Source: Rhodobacter calidifons (GTDB lineage Bacteria > Pseudomonadota > Alphaproteobacteria > Rhodobacterales > Rhodobacteraceae). Taken from it: a stretch of DNA of 64,000 nt. Below, piece by piece: positions 38,427-47,476 of this stretch (the stretch's first letter is position 1; the number at the start of each line of letters is the position of its first letter). The position numbers and the translations under genes are program-made. The stretch is from contig NZ_JAANHS010000004.1 in the NCBI RefSeq assembly GCF_011174775.1, positions 1 through 64,000 of the forward strand. The letters run 5' to 3'. Below the pieces are notes generated by a model. The model worked only from the letters and a program-made list of their open reading frames with translations, was not told the DNA's origin and did not search any database.

Positions 38427-39251
38427 ATGTCGAACGCCGCGCTGGAGACCGCCATCGAAGCCGCCTGGGAGGCGCGCGAGGGGATCAGCCCGGCGACGAA
38501 GGGCGAGGTGCGCGATGCCATCGAGGCGACGCTGACGGCGCTGGACAATGGCAGCCTGCGGGTGGCGGAAAAGCGCGGCAATGACTGGCATGTGAACCAG
38601 TGGGCGAAGAAGGCGGTGCTGCTGTCCTTCAGGCTGACCGACATGCACGAGATTTCCGGGTCAAACGGCGGCGGGAACTGGTGGGACAAGGTGCCGTCGA
38701 AGTGGCAGGGCTGGACGGCGGAGGACTGGCGCAAGGCGGGGTTCCGCGCGGTGCCGGGGTCGATCGTGCGGCGGTCGGCCTTCATCGGGAAGAACGTGGT
38801 GCTGATGCCGTCCTTCGTGAACCTTGGGGCCTATGTGGACGAGGGCACGATGGTCGATGGCTGGGCCACGGTGGGATCCTGCGCGCAGATCGGCAAGAAC
38901 GTGCATCTGTCGGGCGGCGTGGGCATCGGCGGCGTGCTGGAGCCGATGCAGGCGGGGCCGACGATCATCGAGGACAACTGCTTCATCGGCGCGCGGTCCG
39001 AGGTGGTGGAGGGCTGCATCGTCCGCGAGGGCTCGGTCCTTGGCATGGGCGTGTTCATCGGCAAATCGACAAAGATCGTGGACCGGGAAACCGGCGAGGT
39101 GATGTATGGCGAGGTCCCGGCGGGGTCGGTGGTCGTGGCGGGCTCGATGCCGTCGAAGGGGGGCGTGAACCTTTACTGCGCGGTGATCGTGAAGAAGGTC
39201 GATGCGCAGACCCGGGCCAAGACCAGCATCAACGAATTGCTGAGGGACTGA
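38427..39251 (+). CDS. dapD: Tetrahydrodipicolinate N-succinyltransferase
   Basis: DapD transfers succinyl from succinyl-CoA to tetrahydrodipicolinate, opening the succinylase route to DAP. The 274-residue protein has an N-terminal helical domain and then a left-handed beta-helix of hexapeptide repeats ([44 protein letters not shown]). The C-terminus has [18 protein letters not shown]. It is followed by a small gene and dapE in the same direction. Confidence 0.96.
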   Translation: MSNAALETAIEAAWEAREGISPATKGEVRDAIEATLTALDNGSLRVAEKRGNDWHVNQWAKKAVLLSFRLTDMHEISGSNGGGNWWDKVPSKWQGWTAEDWRKAGFRAVPGSIVRRSAFIGKNVVLMPSFVNLGAYVDEGTMVDGWATVGSCAQIGKNVHLSGGVGIGGVLEPMQAGPTIIEDNCFIGARSEVVEGCIVREGSVLGMGVFIGKSTKIVDRETGEVMYGEVPAGSVVVAGSMPSKGGVNLYCAVIVKKVDAQTRAKTSINELLRD

Positions 39252-39253
39252 GG

Positions 39254-39589
39254 ATGGCCGAGACCCCCGACAGGCCCAAGCGCCCGCAGCAGGTCTATTC
39301 GCTGATCGTGCAGGTCGGCCGCAAGGAGGGCGACGGGCTGCCGCCGCGGGCCACGGGGGCGGCGCTTTTGTGCTACGCCTCGGGCGTGGACGAGGCCGAG
39401 GCGGTGCGCGAGACGGTGGCGATCCTGAAGGAGGCCGACATGGCGCCGCTGGAGGTGCAGGGGCTGGGCACGCTGGACGAACGGCTGAAGTCGGGCGAGG
39501 AGATCGATGACGAGGAGCGGTTCCTGATGGAACGCGCGCTGAAGGAGAACTCGGTCATCGTGGCCGAGGTCACGCCTTTCTTCGACTGA
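39254..39589 (+). CDS. Conserved hypothetical protein between dapD and dapE
   Basis: This 111-residue acidic cytoplasmic protein starts two bases after the dapD stop codon, with GAGG just upstream. It has an alpha/beta look: YSLIVQVGRKEGD, a helix with EAEAVRETVAILKEAD, VQGLGTLDERLKSG, and a C-terminal ENSVIVAEVTPFFD. I do not recognise the family. Its place inside the dap unit suggests cotranscription but does not prove a role in lysine synthesis. Confidence 0.78.
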   Translation: MAETPDRPKRPQQVYSLIVQVGRKEGDGLPPRATGAALLCYASGVDEAEAVRETVAILKEADMAPLEVQGLGTLDERLKSGEEIDDEERFLMERALKENSVIVAEVTPFFD

Positions 39590-39668
39590 CTGGGCGCGAC
39601 CGCCTTCTGGTTGCAGGCCCCGGGCCAAGCGGCTAGGGATCCTGCGCGCCCCAATCTGGACCTGACAG

Positions 39669-40820
39669 ATGCCCTTCGAACCCGTGGACCCGGTCGAGCT
39701 GACCGCCAAGCTGATCCGCTGCCCTTCGGTCACTCCGGCCGAGGGGGGAGCGATTGCCCTGCTGGCCGAGGTTCTGGGCGAGGCCGGGTTCACCTGCACG
39801 CGGGTAGACCGGGGCGGGATCGCCAATCTTTACGCGCGCTGGGGCAAGCAGGGGGCGAACCGGGCCTTCGGCTTCAACGGGCACACGGACGTGGTGCCGG
39901 TGGGCGACCGGGCGGCCTGGCGGTTCGATCCGTTCGGGGCCGAGGTGAAGGACGGCGTGATGTATGGCCGGGGCGCCTGCGACATGAAGTCGGGCGTGGC
40001 GGCCTTTGTCGCGGCGGCGGTGGATTTCGTGCGGGAGACGCCTCCGAACGGTGCGGTGATCCTGGCGATCACCGGCGACGAGGAAGGCGAAGGCAAGGAC
40101 GGCACGGTGGCGATCCTGGACTGGATGGCCTTCAACGGCGAGCGGATGACGCATTGCCTGGTGGGCGAACCCACCTGCCCGAACCAGATGGGCGAGATGA
40201 TGAAGATCGGCCGTCGCGGCAGTCTGACGGCGCGGATCACGGTGACGGGGGTGCAGGGGCATAGCGCCTATCCGCACCGGGCGAAGAACCCGCTGTCGGC
40301 GCTGGTGAAGCTGCTGGCGAAGCTGGACGCGGAACCGCTGGACCGGGGGACGCCGCATTTCGACCCCTCGACGCTGGCGATCACCACGATCGACTGCGGT
40401 AATCCGGCGTCGAACGTGATTCCGGCGCAGGCGACGGCGGTGGTGAACATCCGGTTCAACGACACCCATTCGGGCGACACGCTGTCGGCCTGGCTGCGGC
40501 ACGAGGCGGAAGCCATGGCCGAGGCCACGGGCTGCGAGATCGGGTTGCAGATCAGCGTCTCGGGCGAGGCCTTCCTGACGCCCCCGGGCGAATTGTCGGC
40601 GCTGGTCGCGCGCGCGGTGCAGGCGGAGACGGGGAAGAAGCCGGTGGCCTCGACCAGCGGCGGGACGTCGGATGCGCGGTTCGTGAAGGACCATTGCCCG
40701 GTGATCGAGTTCGGTTTGGTCGGCAAGACGATGCATCAGGTCGATGAGCGGGTGGAGGTGGCGCATATCCACCAGCTGAAGGCGATCTACGGTCGCATCC
40801 TGCGAGAGTATTTCGCATGA
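39669..40820 (+). CDS. dapE: Succinyl-diaminopimelate desuccinylase
   Basis: DapE is a di-zinc peptidase-family enzyme that releases succinate to give LL-DAP. The 383-residue protein has zinc-ligand motifs [14 protein letters not shown] near 70, [11 protein letters not shown] near 100, [13 protein letters not shown] near 135 and the C-terminal [12 protein letters not shown] near 350. A dimerisation domain lies between about 180 and 290. GACGMKSG-type residues that separate DapE from ArgE are kept as GACDMKSG. Its stop overlaps the GNAT gene by four bases. Confidence 0.96.
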   Translation: MPFEPVDPVELTAKLIRCPSVTPAEGGAIALLAEVLGEAGFTCTRVDRGGIANLYARWGKQGANRAFGFNGHTDVVPVGDRAAWRFDPFGAEVKDGVMYGRGACDMKSGVAAFVAAAVDFVRETPPNGAVILAITGDEEGEGKDGTVAILDWMAFNGERMTHCLVGEPTCPNQMGEMMKIGRRGSLTARITVTGVQGHSAYPHRAKNPLSALVKLLAKLDAEPLDRGTPHFDPSTLAITTIDCGNPASNVIPAQATAVVNIRFNDTHSGDTLSAWLRHEAEAMAEATGCEIGLQISVSGEAFLTPPGELSALVARAVQAETGKKPVASTSGGTSDARFVKDHCPVIEFGLVGKTMHQVDERVEVAHIHQLKAIYGRILREYFA

Positions 40821-41251
40821 GCCTTGCCGAGACGATGAAGATCGAGGTCACCGACGACATCCCGACCTGCCAGGCGCTGCGGAAGGTGGTCTTCATCGAC
40901 GAGCAGGGGGTGTCGGAGGCCGATGAGGTGGACGGGCTGGATGGCCGCGCGATCCATCTGCTGGCCTGGGACGGGGACTGCCCGGTGGGCACGGCGCGGC
41001 TGCTGGTCAAGGGCGCGGTCGGAAAGATCGGCCGGGTCTGTGTGCTGCCGGAAGTGCGCGGCTCGGGCCTTGGCGCGGCGCTGATCCGCGCGGCGCTGGA
41101 CGTGCTGCGGGGCCAGCCGGGGGTGACCGAGGCCTATCTTGGTTCGCAGAGCCATGCGGTCGGGTTCTACGAGAAGCTGGGCTTTGCGGTGGAGGGCGAG
41201 GAGTTCCTGGACGCCGGCATTCCGCATCGCCACATGCGCCGCGCCTTGTGA
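40817..41251 (+). CDS. GNAT N-acetyltransferase, ElaA/YjcF-like
   Basis: The 144-residue protein has the GNAT acetyl-CoA-binding motif [17 protein letters not shown] near residue 75. The N-terminal pattern [19 protein letters not shown] is characteristic of the small YjcF/ElaA-type branch, and [17 protein letters not shown] completes the domain. The acceptor is unknown. It overlaps dapE by four bases. A dispersed repeat separates it from rnr. Confidence 0.88.
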   Translation: MSLAETMKIEVTDDIPTCQALRKVVFIDEQGVSEADEVDGLDGRAIHLLAWDGDCPVGTARLLVKGAVGKIGRVCVLPEVRGSGLGAALIRAALDVLRGQPGVTEAYLGSQSHAVGFYEKLGFAVEGEEFLDAGIPHRHMRRAL

Positions 41252-41287
41252 CCGGCGGTTTTCAGGCGGAGCGCCTGCGGCGCAAGT

Positions 41288-41355
41288 TCTTTGTCTCGTC
41301 GTCGGGCTTGCGCCTCCTCCTCGGCGTGAAGATGAGTATTTGTGACATGGGCAAA
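41288..41355 (+). repeat. Dispersed intergenic repeat, copy C
   Basis: TTCTTTGTCTCGTCGTCGGG is followed by the CCTCCTCCTCGG block, then a shortened link and GAGTATTTGTGACATGGGCA. It matches the two ends of copy D but lacks the central GC hairpin, so it looks like an internal deletion form. Confidence 0.7.
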
Positions 41356-41402
41356 TGGGGGTCGGGTAGTCTTTGAGGATGGGGCGTGCTAGCTAGGCGG
41401 GC

Positions 41403-43634
41403 ATGAAACCTTTGCCCTCCAAGGATGAAATCCGTCAGTGGATTTCCGAAAACCCCGGCCTTGCGGCCAAGCGCGACATTGCCAAGGCCTTTGGCATCAA
41501 GGGCGATGCGCGGATCGCGTTGAAGGCCTTGCTGCGCGAGCTGGAGGGCGAGGGGGTGGTGGAGAAATCCGGGCGCCGCTTCCGCGCGCCGGGGGTCTTG
41601 CCGCCGGTGGCGGTGTTGCAGGTGCTTGCCCCGGATGCGGCGGGGGATCTGTTTGCCCGGCCGCTTGAGGAAGGCGTGGCGGAGGGGCCGCGCATCCTGA
41701 TCGTTGCGCAGAAGGGCGATCCGGCGCTGGGGGCCGGGGACCGGATTCTGGCGCGGCTGGCGAAGGTCGAGGCCGAGGATCGCGACTATGAGGCGCGGCT
41801 GATCCGCAAGCTGGGGTCGAACCCGGCGAAGGTGCTGGGGGTGTTCCGGCAGGGCGCCGAAGGCGGGCGGATCCTGCCCATCGAGAAGGGCTCGGACCGG
41901 GAATGGCGGGTGGCGTCGGACATGACCGGGGGGGCCAGGGATGGCGAGCTGGTCGAGGCCGAGGCGGTGGGCGGGCGACGGCTGGGGCTGCCCGCGGCGC
42001 GGGTGGTGGCGCGGCTGGGCGATCCGGCGGGGCCGCGGGCGGCGTCTTTGATCGCCATCCATCAGCATGGCATCCCGGATGTGTTCCCGGATGCGGTGAT
42101 TGCCGAGGCGGACCGGGCCGAGCCGGTGGGCATGATGGGGCGCGAGGACTTGCGTGATCTGCCGCTGGTTACCATCGATCCGGTCGACGCGCGGGATCGG
42201 GATGACGCGGTCTATGCCGAGGCGGATCGCGATCCGGGCAATCCGGGCGGGTTCGTGATCTGGGTGGCGATTGCCGATGTGGCGCATTTCGTGACTCCGG
42301 GCTCGGCGCTGGACCGCGAGGCGCGGCGGCGGGGGAATTCGACCTATTTCCCCGACCGGGTGGTGCCGATGCTGCCGGACATCCTGTCGGGGGACCTGTG
42401 CAGCCTGCACGAGGGCGTGGACCGGGCCTGCATCGCGGTGCGGATGGTGATCGACAAGGACGGCCACAAGCGGAGCCATCGCTTCGTTCGCGGGATGATG
42501 CGGTCGGTGGCGTCCCTGCATTACGCACAGGTGCAGGCGGCGGTGGACGGGGCGCCGGATGAGAAGACCGCGCCGCTGGTCGATTGGGTGCTGAAGCCGC
42601 TGTATGCCGCCTATGCGGCGCTGAAACAGGCGCGGGAGCAGCGGCAGCCGCTGGATCTGGAGCTGCCGGAGCGCAAGATCGAGCTGGGGGAGGATGGCCG
42701 GGTGGTGTCGGTCGCCTTCAAGGAGCGGCTGGAGGCGCACAAGCTGATCGAAGAGATGATGATCCTCGCCAATGTCGCGGCGGCGGAGGAGTTGATCCGG
42801 CTGAAGCGGCCCTTGCTGTTCCGGGTGCATGAGGAGCCCTCGCCGCTGAAGCTGGAAGGCTTGCGCGAAGTGGCAGAGGGTGCGGGGCTGACCCTGGCCA
42901 AGGGGCAGGTGTTGCAGACGAGGCACCTGAACCGGCTTCTGGCGCAGGCGGAGGGGACGGAGTTCGATGAGCTTATCAACCTGTCCACGCTGCGGTCGAT
43001 GACGCAGGCCTACTACCACCCGGAGAATTTCGGGCATTTCGGGCTGGCGCTGCGGAATTATGCGCATTTCACCTCGCCCATCCGGCGGTATTCCGACCTG
43101 ATCGTGCATCGGGCGCTGATCTCGGCGCATGGCTGGGGGAAGGACGGGTTGTCGGCCTGGGACGAGCAGAACCTGGAGGAGACGGGCAAGCTGATCTCGG
43201 AGGCCGAGCGGCGGAGCATGGCGGCAGAGCGGGATACCAATGACCGCTATCTGGCGGCCTATCTTGCCGACCGGGTGGGGGCGGAGTTTGCCGGGCGGAT
43301 TTCCGGGGTGCAGCGGTTCGGGGTCTTCGTGCGGCTGGACGAGACCGGGGCGGACGGGCTGATCCCGGTGCGGGCGCTGGGGCGGGAGTATTTCAACTAC
43401 GACGAGGGCAGCCAGACGCTGAGGGGGTCGGAGACCGGGATGGTGCTGGGGATCGGGCAGAAGGTCATGGTGCGGCTGGCCGAGGCGGCGCCGGTGACAG
43501 GCGGGCTGATCCTGGAGCTTCTGTCGGTCGAGGGGGCGGCGATGCGGCCGTCGCGGCGGTCGGGGGGGAAATACAGCCCCCGGAAGCCTGCGCAGGCGGC
43601 GGCGAAGCGGCGATTGGTGCGGAAGCGCAGATGA
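41403..43634 (+). CDS. rnr: Ribonuclease R
   Basis: RNase R is a processive 3'-5' exoribonuclease that degrades structured RNA. The 743-residue protein has an N-terminal winged-helix region (1-70) and cold-shock-type domains (about 70-245). The catalytic RNB domain carries the acidic cluster DPVDARDRDDAVYAE near 260. A C-terminal S1 domain (GRISGVQRFGVFVRLDETG near 625) and a basic tail (KRRLVRKRR) follow. The tail and S1 domain favour RNase R over RNase II. Its stop overlaps the transglycosylase ATG. Confidence 0.95.
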   Translation: MKPLPSKDEIRQWISENPGLAAKRDIAKAFGIKGDARIALKALLRELEGEGVVEKSGRRFRAPGVLPPVAVLQVLAPDAAGDLFARPLEEGVAEGPRILIVAQKGDPALGAGDRILARLAKVEAEDRDYEARLIRKLGSNPAKVLGVFRQGAEGGRILPIEKGSDREWRVASDMTGGARDGELVEAEAVGGRRLGLPAARVVARLGDPAGPRAASLIAIHQHGIPDVFPDAVIAEADRAEPVGMMGREDLRDLPLVTIDPVDARDRDDAVYAEADRDPGNPGGFVIWVAIADVAHFVTPGSALDREARRRGNSTYFPDRVVPMLPDILSGDLCSLHEGVDRACIAVRMVIDKDGHKRSHRFVRGMMRSVASLHYAQVQAAVDGAPDEKTAPLVDWVLKPLYAAYAALKQAREQRQPLDLELPERKIELGEDGRVVSVAFKERLEAHKLIEEMMILANVAAAEELIRLKRPLLFRVHEEPSPLKLEGLREVAEGAGLTLAKGQVLQTRHLNRLLAQAEGTEFDELINLSTLRSMTQAYYHPENFGHFGLALRNYAHFTSPIRRYSDLIVHRALISAHGWGKDGLSAWDEQNLEETGKLISEAERRSMAAERDTNDRYLAAYLADRVGAEFAGRISGVQRFGVFVRLDETGADGLIPVRALGREYFNYDEGSQTLRGSETGMVLGIGQKVMVRLAEAAPVTGGLILELLSVEGAAMRPSRRSGGKYSPRKPAQAAAKRRLVRKRR

Positions 43635-44893
43635 GGGGCGGGGCAAAACTTTTCGAAAAGTTTTGCAAAATCCTTCGAAGGATTTTGGCGGCGCTTGGGA
43701 CTGGCGCGGTTCCTGGCCTGGCGGTGGCGCAGACGATCCTGCCCGATCCGGTGGCGGGGGAGGAGGATGTGATGGGGTCTCAGGCCGGGCTGGACGCATG
43801 GGTGCAGGACTTCCGGCCTCGGGCGCTGGCGGCGGGGGTGTCGGCGGCGACCTTCGATGCGGCGCTGCGGGGGGTGGAGTTCAACCCCAAGGTCGTGGAG
43901 CGTGACCGGAACCAGAACGAGTTCACCAAGACGATCTGGGATTATCTGGACACCGCCGTGTCCGAGGACCGGGTGGCCCTGGGGCTGAAGGCAATTGCGA
44001 AAAACCGCGATCTGCTGGAACGCATCGAGGCCGAGTATGGGGTGGAAAAGGAAGTCGTCGCGGCGGTCTGGGGGCTGGAGAGCGCCTATGGGACCTATCG
44101 GGGCGATCTGCCGGTGCTGGGGTCGCTCGCGACGCTGGCCTATGAAGGGCGGCGGGGGGCGTTCTTCGAGGCGGAATTGATTGCTGCGCTGCGGATCGTC
44201 GAGGGCGGGCATGTGGAGCGGTTCGTGGGCTCCTGGGCGGGGGCGAGCGGGCATACTCAGTTCATGCCGTCGTCCTGGGAGAAGTTCGCGGTCGATTTCG
44301 ACGGGGACGGGAAGCGGAACCTTTGGGGGGAGGATCCGGGGGACGCGCTGGCCTCGACGGCGAATTACCTGCGGCATTGGAGGTGGGTGAAGGGCCAGCC
44401 CTGGGGCGTGGAAGTGCGCTTGCCCGAAGGCTTTGACTACGACCAGACGACGGAGCGGGTGGTGAAGCCGGTGGCGGAGTGGCAGGTGATGGGGGTGCGG
44501 ACGGTGTTCGGGGCGGATCTGCCGGACCATGGGCCGGGGTCGATCCTGTTGCCGGGGGGGCATCGGGGGGCGGCCTTCCTGATCTGGCCGAATTTCCAGG
44601 TGATCGAGCGCTACAACACGGCGGATGCCTATGTGGTGGCGATCGGGTCGCTGTCGGACCGGCTGCGCGGGGGGCCGGCGATCCAGCATGGCTGGCCGCG
44701 CGAGTTGCGGGCGCTGACTTTGGCAGAGCGGCGGGAGTTGCAGGATTTGCTGACGAAGGCCGGGTTCGATGCCGGGGGCGTGGACGGGCGGATGGGGCCG
44801 AAGACTGTGGCCGCGGTGAAGGCCTTCCAGAAGGCGCGGGGGCTGGTGCCGGATGGCTATCCCTCGCTGGAGGTGCTGGACCTGTTGCGCTGA
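43631..44893 (+). CDS. Lytic murein transglycosylase, MltB type, with C-terminal peptidoglycan-binding domain
   Basis: The 420-residue protein cleaves glycan strands of peptidoglycan. The SLT_2/MltB domain (about 50-345) has the catalytic Glu in VWGLESAYGTYRG near 153 and GASGHTQFMPSSW near 205. A peptidoglycan-binding domain 1 (LTKAGFDAGGVDGRMGPKTV) fills 360-420. The ATG at 43631 overlaps the rnr stop. The first ~20 residues (KLFEKFCKILRRIL) are encoded by two abutting palindromes and make a weak signal peptide, followed by a better exit sequence (VPGLAVAQ). The repeat has probably altered the original export signal. Confidence 0.9.
   Translation: MRGGAKLFEKFCKILRRILAALGTGAVPGLAVAQTILPDPVAGEEDVMGSQAGLDAWVQDFRPRALAAGVSAATFDAALRGVEFNPKVVERDRNQNEFTKTIWDYLDTAVSEDRVALGLKAIAKNRDLLERIEAEYGVEKEVVAAVWGLESAYGTYRGDLPVLGSLATLAYEGRRGAFFEAELIAALRIVEGGHVERFVGSWAGASGHTQFMPSSWEKFAVDFDGDGKRNLWGEDPGDALASTANYLRHWRWVKGQPWGVEVRLPEGFDYDQTTERVVKPVAEWQVMGVRTVFGADLPDHGPGSILLPGGHRGAAFLIWPNFQVIERYNTADAYVVAIGSLSDRLRGGPAIQHGWPRELRALTLAERRELQDLLTKAGFDAGGVDGRMGPKTVAAVKAFQKARGLVPDGYPSLEVLDLLR
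43644..43687. repeat. Two abutting 22-bp perfect palindromes inside a coding start
   Basis: Positions 43644-43665 and 43666-43687 are each perfect palindromes of 22 bases. Both begin CAAAA, end TTTTG and are centred on TTCGAA. They differ only in the middle arms (CTTTTC against TCCTTC). They lie in the first 20 codons of the lytic transglycosylase gene. The unusually A/T-rich content against a GC-rich background marks them as a distinct element. Confidence 0.9.
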
Positions 44894-44934
44894 TGTCTTC
44901 GCGCGGGAACGGAATGGAGCGCTGACGCGCGAGG

Positions 44935-45026
44935 CTTTTGTCTCGTCGTCGGGCTGCGCCTCCTCCTCGGTCGTTGGGGCGCTTCGCCCCCAAACCCCCG
45001 AGAGTATTTGGACATGGGCAAGACCG
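44935..45026 (+). repeat. Dispersed intergenic repeat, copy D (full length)
   Basis: CTTTTGTCTCGTCGTCGGGC, the CCTCCTCCTCGG block, the hairpin TTGGGGCGCTTCGCCCCCAA, ACCCCCGAGAGTATTTG and GACATGGGCAAGACC occur in order. It matches copy B in reverse orientation. It fills the gap between the convergent transglycosylase and RsmB-type genes, reaching within a few bases of the latter's stop codon. Confidence 0.78.
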
Positions 45027-45029
45027 GTG

Positions 45030-46262
45030 TCAGATGGGCCTTTGCAGACGAGCCATGAAGAAACCGTCCATGCCACCCCGGTCGGCCCAATGGTCGGGGC
45101 GGAGGCGGAGGGCGTTGTCAGGGGTCCACCAGGCGGGGTCGATGCCCGGGAGGTCAGGGCGTTCGACGGTCAGGCTCGGGTGGCGGGTGAGGGCGGCGGC
45201 GAGTTGGGCCTCGCCTTCCTCGGGCAGGAGCGAGCAGGTGGAAAAGACGAGGCGGCCCTGGGGTTTCAGCCAGCCGAGGGCGCGGTCGAGGAGTTGGGCT
45301 TGCAGCGTGGTGAGGTTGGGGAGTTCGGAGCCGTCCTTGACAAAGGGGAGGTCCGGGTGGCGGCGGATCGTGCCGGTGGCGGAACAGGGGGCGTCGAGGA
45401 GGATGGCGTCGAAGGGGGCGTCGGGTTGCCAGTGGAGGGCATCAGCAGTGATGAGGGTGGCGGGGAGGTTGGTGCGGGCGAGGTTGGCCTGGAGGCGGGC
45501 CATGCGGGGGGCGGAGATGTCGAGCGCGGTGACCTGGGCCCCGCTTGCCGCGAGTTGCAGGGTCTTGCCTCCCGGCGCGGCACAGAGGTCGAGGATGCGC
45601 TCGCCGGGTTGGGGTTGCAGGAGTTTGACGGGAAGCGCGGCGGCGGCGTCCTGGACCCACCAGCCGCCCTCGGCATAGCCGGGGAGGGTGGAGAGCTGGC
45701 CGGGGTTGCGGAGGCGGAGGCTGCCGGTGGGCAGGAGGTCTCCGTCCGGGTGGGGGAAGCCTGGTCGCAGGGTGAGGTCGAGCGGGGGTTCCTGGGCGTG
45801 GACGGTCTCGATGGCGGTGACGGCGTCGCGGCCGAAAGCGTGGACAAGGGGTTGGCGGAGCCAGCGGGGGAGTTTCTGGGTTTCAAGGGTGAGGTCGTCG
45901 GGCAGCGCGCGGAGGACGGCGTTGACGAGGCCGGTGAGGTGGGCGGTGCGTTTGCCGCCCTGGCGGGTGATCTCGACCGCGGCGTTCACCGTGCCGTGGG
46001 CGGGGGCGCCTTCAGCGCGTTCGACGAGGGCGAGGCGAAGTGTGTTGCGGACGGTGAGCGGCGGGGACTTGCGAAGGTGTTTGTCGAGAAGCCTGTCCGC
46101 AGGTTCCAGGTGGCGGAGGGTGGTTTCGGCCAGGCGCAGCGCGCGGGCGCGGTCGGCGGGGGCGAGGTGGCCGCCGGAGAAGTCCGACAGCATCCGGCCT
46201 TCGCCGAGGACGCCGTCGAGGATTGCGACGGCTGTGGCGCGCGCAGTGAGGCCTTCAGCCAT
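45030..46262 (-). CDS. RsmB/NOP2/Sun-type rRNA (cytosine-C5) methyltransferase
   Basis: The 410-residue protein has an N-terminal NusB-like RNA-binding region (about 1-130), then a Rossmann methylase with the SAM motif ILDLCAAPGGKTLQL near 230. The two cysteines of RNA m5C methylases follow in LLDAPCSATGTIRRHPD near 295 and FSTCSLLPEEGEAQL near 345. E. coli RsmB has the same arrangement and methylates C967 of 16S rRNA. Several paralogues usually exist in alphaproteobacteria, so I leave the exact target open. It is convergent with the transglycosylase gene. Confidence 0.9.
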   Translation of the reverse strand: MAEGLTARATAVAILDGVLGEGRMLSDFSGGHLAPADRARALRLAETTLRHLEPADRLLDKHLRKSPPLTVRNTLRLALVERAEGAPAHGTVNAAVEITRQGGKRTAHLTGLVNAVLRALPDDLTLETQKLPRWLRQPLVHAFGRDAVTAIETVHAQEPPLDLTLRPGFPHPDGDLLPTGSLRLRNPGQLSTLPGYAEGGWWVQDAAAALPVKLLQPQPGERILDLCAAPGGKTLQLAASGAQVTALDISAPRMARLQANLARTNLPATLITADALHWQPDAPFDAILLDAPCSATGTIRRHPDLPFVKDGSELPNLTTLQAQLLDRALGWLKPQGRLVFSTCSLLPEEGEAQLAAALTRHPSLTVERPDLPGIDPAWWTPDNALRLRPDHWADRGGMDGFFMARLQRPI

Positions 46263-46332
46263 TCCGGTCCCCTTGCTGGTTCGCAGAGGGGCCTATATCA
46301 GGATGGAGGGCCATACAAGGAAGGGGTCAGTC

Positions 46333-46503
46333 ATGGACGACGATCTGCCACCCGCGGCGAAGCGAGCGCTGGCCGAGGCAGAGGAACGGCGGAAGGCGGC
46401 GGCCCTGAAGGCGCCCCTGCCGAAAGAGCTGGGGGGCCGGGACGGGCCGGAGCCGGTGCGCTATGGCGACTGGGAGAAGAAGGGGCTGGCGATCGATTTC
46501 TGA
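46333..46503 (+). CDS. DUF1674 protein, bacterial homologue of succinate dehydrogenase assembly factor 4
   Basis: This 56-residue protein has the DUF1674 pattern: an N-terminal Ala/Glu/Lys-rich helix (PAAKRALAEAEERRKAA), then ELGGRDGPEPVRYGDWEKKG and LAIDF. The C-terminal GPEPxRYGDWExKGxxxDF motif defines the family, whose eukaryotic member Sdh8/SDHAF4 binds the flavinated SDH subunit during assembly. No sdh genes are in the window. It is divergent from the RsmB-type gene. Confidence 0.85.
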   Translation: MDDDLPPAAKRALAEAEERRKAAALKAPLPKELGGRDGPEPVRYGDWEKKGLAIDF

Positions 46504-46913
46504 GGGGTTGCCTGCGGGGCGGCTCTTGCGTCGCGCCATCGGCTTTTCGTAGCTGCCCACGCGTGGTCAGTTTGTTGCAATCCAGGATTTCAATGGCTTG
46601 GCTGTGGGCATCAGGGATGTGGAAAGTATTGGCGGCGGTGCATGACTGCGCTTGGTTTCAGACATGCCAAGGGGTTTGCGACGGCCCCGCTTCTCGTGCA
46701 GGTCGCAGGATGGCGTGATTTTTGGGACCCAGCCCCGTTTGCAGCATCTGGGCGCATCAGCCAGGGCGAGTGCCTCCGGCGGGAGTATTTGGGACATGGG
46801 CAAGGAGCTGAGCGGGGTAGGTCCTGACCGGGATGCTGCGACGTCACGGGGCCGTGAGAGCGCTGAATGCGGGGCAAGGGTGTTTGGCGTGCCGGAGGAG
46901 ATGGCCGGTCCGG
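46504..46913. other. Gene-free stretch of about 410 bases with one repeat copy
   Basis: Between the DUF1674 and cupin stop codons I see no supported gene. The segment 46565-46700 is less GC-rich than its surroundings and has short open frames with no family features, so it could be a decayed gene. Repeat copy E occupies 46771-46804. Nothing else is recognisable. Confidence 0.5.
46771..46804 (+). repeat. Dispersed intergenic repeat, copy E (3' part only)
   Basis: TGCCTCCGGCGGGAGTATTT and GGGACATGGGCAAG match the terminal part of copies C and D. The GTCTCGTCG block and the hairpin are missing, so this is a truncated copy. Confidence 0.65.
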
Positions 46914-47321
46914 TCACTCTTGCGGTTCGACGAGGTACTCGGCGTCGCTGACGGGTTCCATCCAGTCGGTGCTGCGGCCGTCTTGGACCTCGTGGATCGC
47001 GATATGGGACATGCCGTTGGTTGGGGTGGCGCCGTGCCAGTGGCGTTCGCCGGGGGCAAAGGTCACGACGTCTCCGGGGCGGATCAGGCGGATGGGGCCG
47101 CCGTCCGACTGGCAGAGGCCGAGGCCTGCGGTGACGATCAGGGTCTGGCCGAGGGGATGCGTATGCCAGGCTGTGCGGGCGCCGGGGTCGAAGGTGACAT
47201 GCACGCCCTGCACCCGGTCGGGGGCATCGGGGTTGAACAGGGGGTCGAGCCGCACTCGGCCGGTGAACCAATCGGGCGGACCGGGGCGGGAGGGGGCGTG
47301 GCCTGCGGGGGTGATCTTCAT
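46914..47321 (-). CDS. Single-domain cupin protein
   Basis: The 135-residue protein is a small cupin. Motif 1 is AWHTHPLGQTLIVTAG near residue 50, with the metal-ligand histidines, and motif 2 is PGDVVTFAPGERHWHGA near 83. The set resembles the mandelonitrile lyase/carboxymuconolactone-associated cupins, which are often annotated from similarity alone. The substrate is unknown. It is convergent with the DUF1674 gene across a non-coding gap. Confidence 0.85.
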   Translation of the reverse strand: MKITPAGHAPSRPGPPDWFTGRVRLDPLFNPDAPDRVQGVHVTFDPGARTAWHTHPLGQTLIVTAGLGLCQSDGGPIRLIRPGDVVTFAPGERHWHGATPTNGMSHIAIHEVQDGRSTDWMEPVSDAEYLVEPQE

Positions 47322-47383
47322 CGGCGTCTTCCGGTGGGTAAGGCGGGAGCGGAGCAGGGATTGGAGGCAGGATCACGCCAACC

Positions 47384-47475
47384 GGGCCGCTCCTCTTGTG
47401 CCTTCGGCTTCTCGTCGCTTGACTGAGGCCGGGCGGGGCACAGCGAGGGGCGAGGAAGGAGACGACGAGCGGCCC
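47384..47475. repeat. Imperfect long inverted repeat between two minus-strand genes
   Basis: GGGCCGCTC at 47384-47392 pairs with GAGCGGCCC at 47467-47475. Inner blocks (GCCTTCGGCTTCTCGTCGC and GCGAGGAAGGAGACGACG) partly pair and reuse words seen in the hairpins at 31724 and 34452. It fills the space between the cupin start and the stop of the next gene. Confidence 0.45.
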
Positions 47476-47476
47476 C

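Noticed and set aside
46567-46913. Small coding genes in the gap between the DUF1674 and cupin genes
   Set aside because: The short open frames have no ribosome site or family features and partly consist of repeat copy E.
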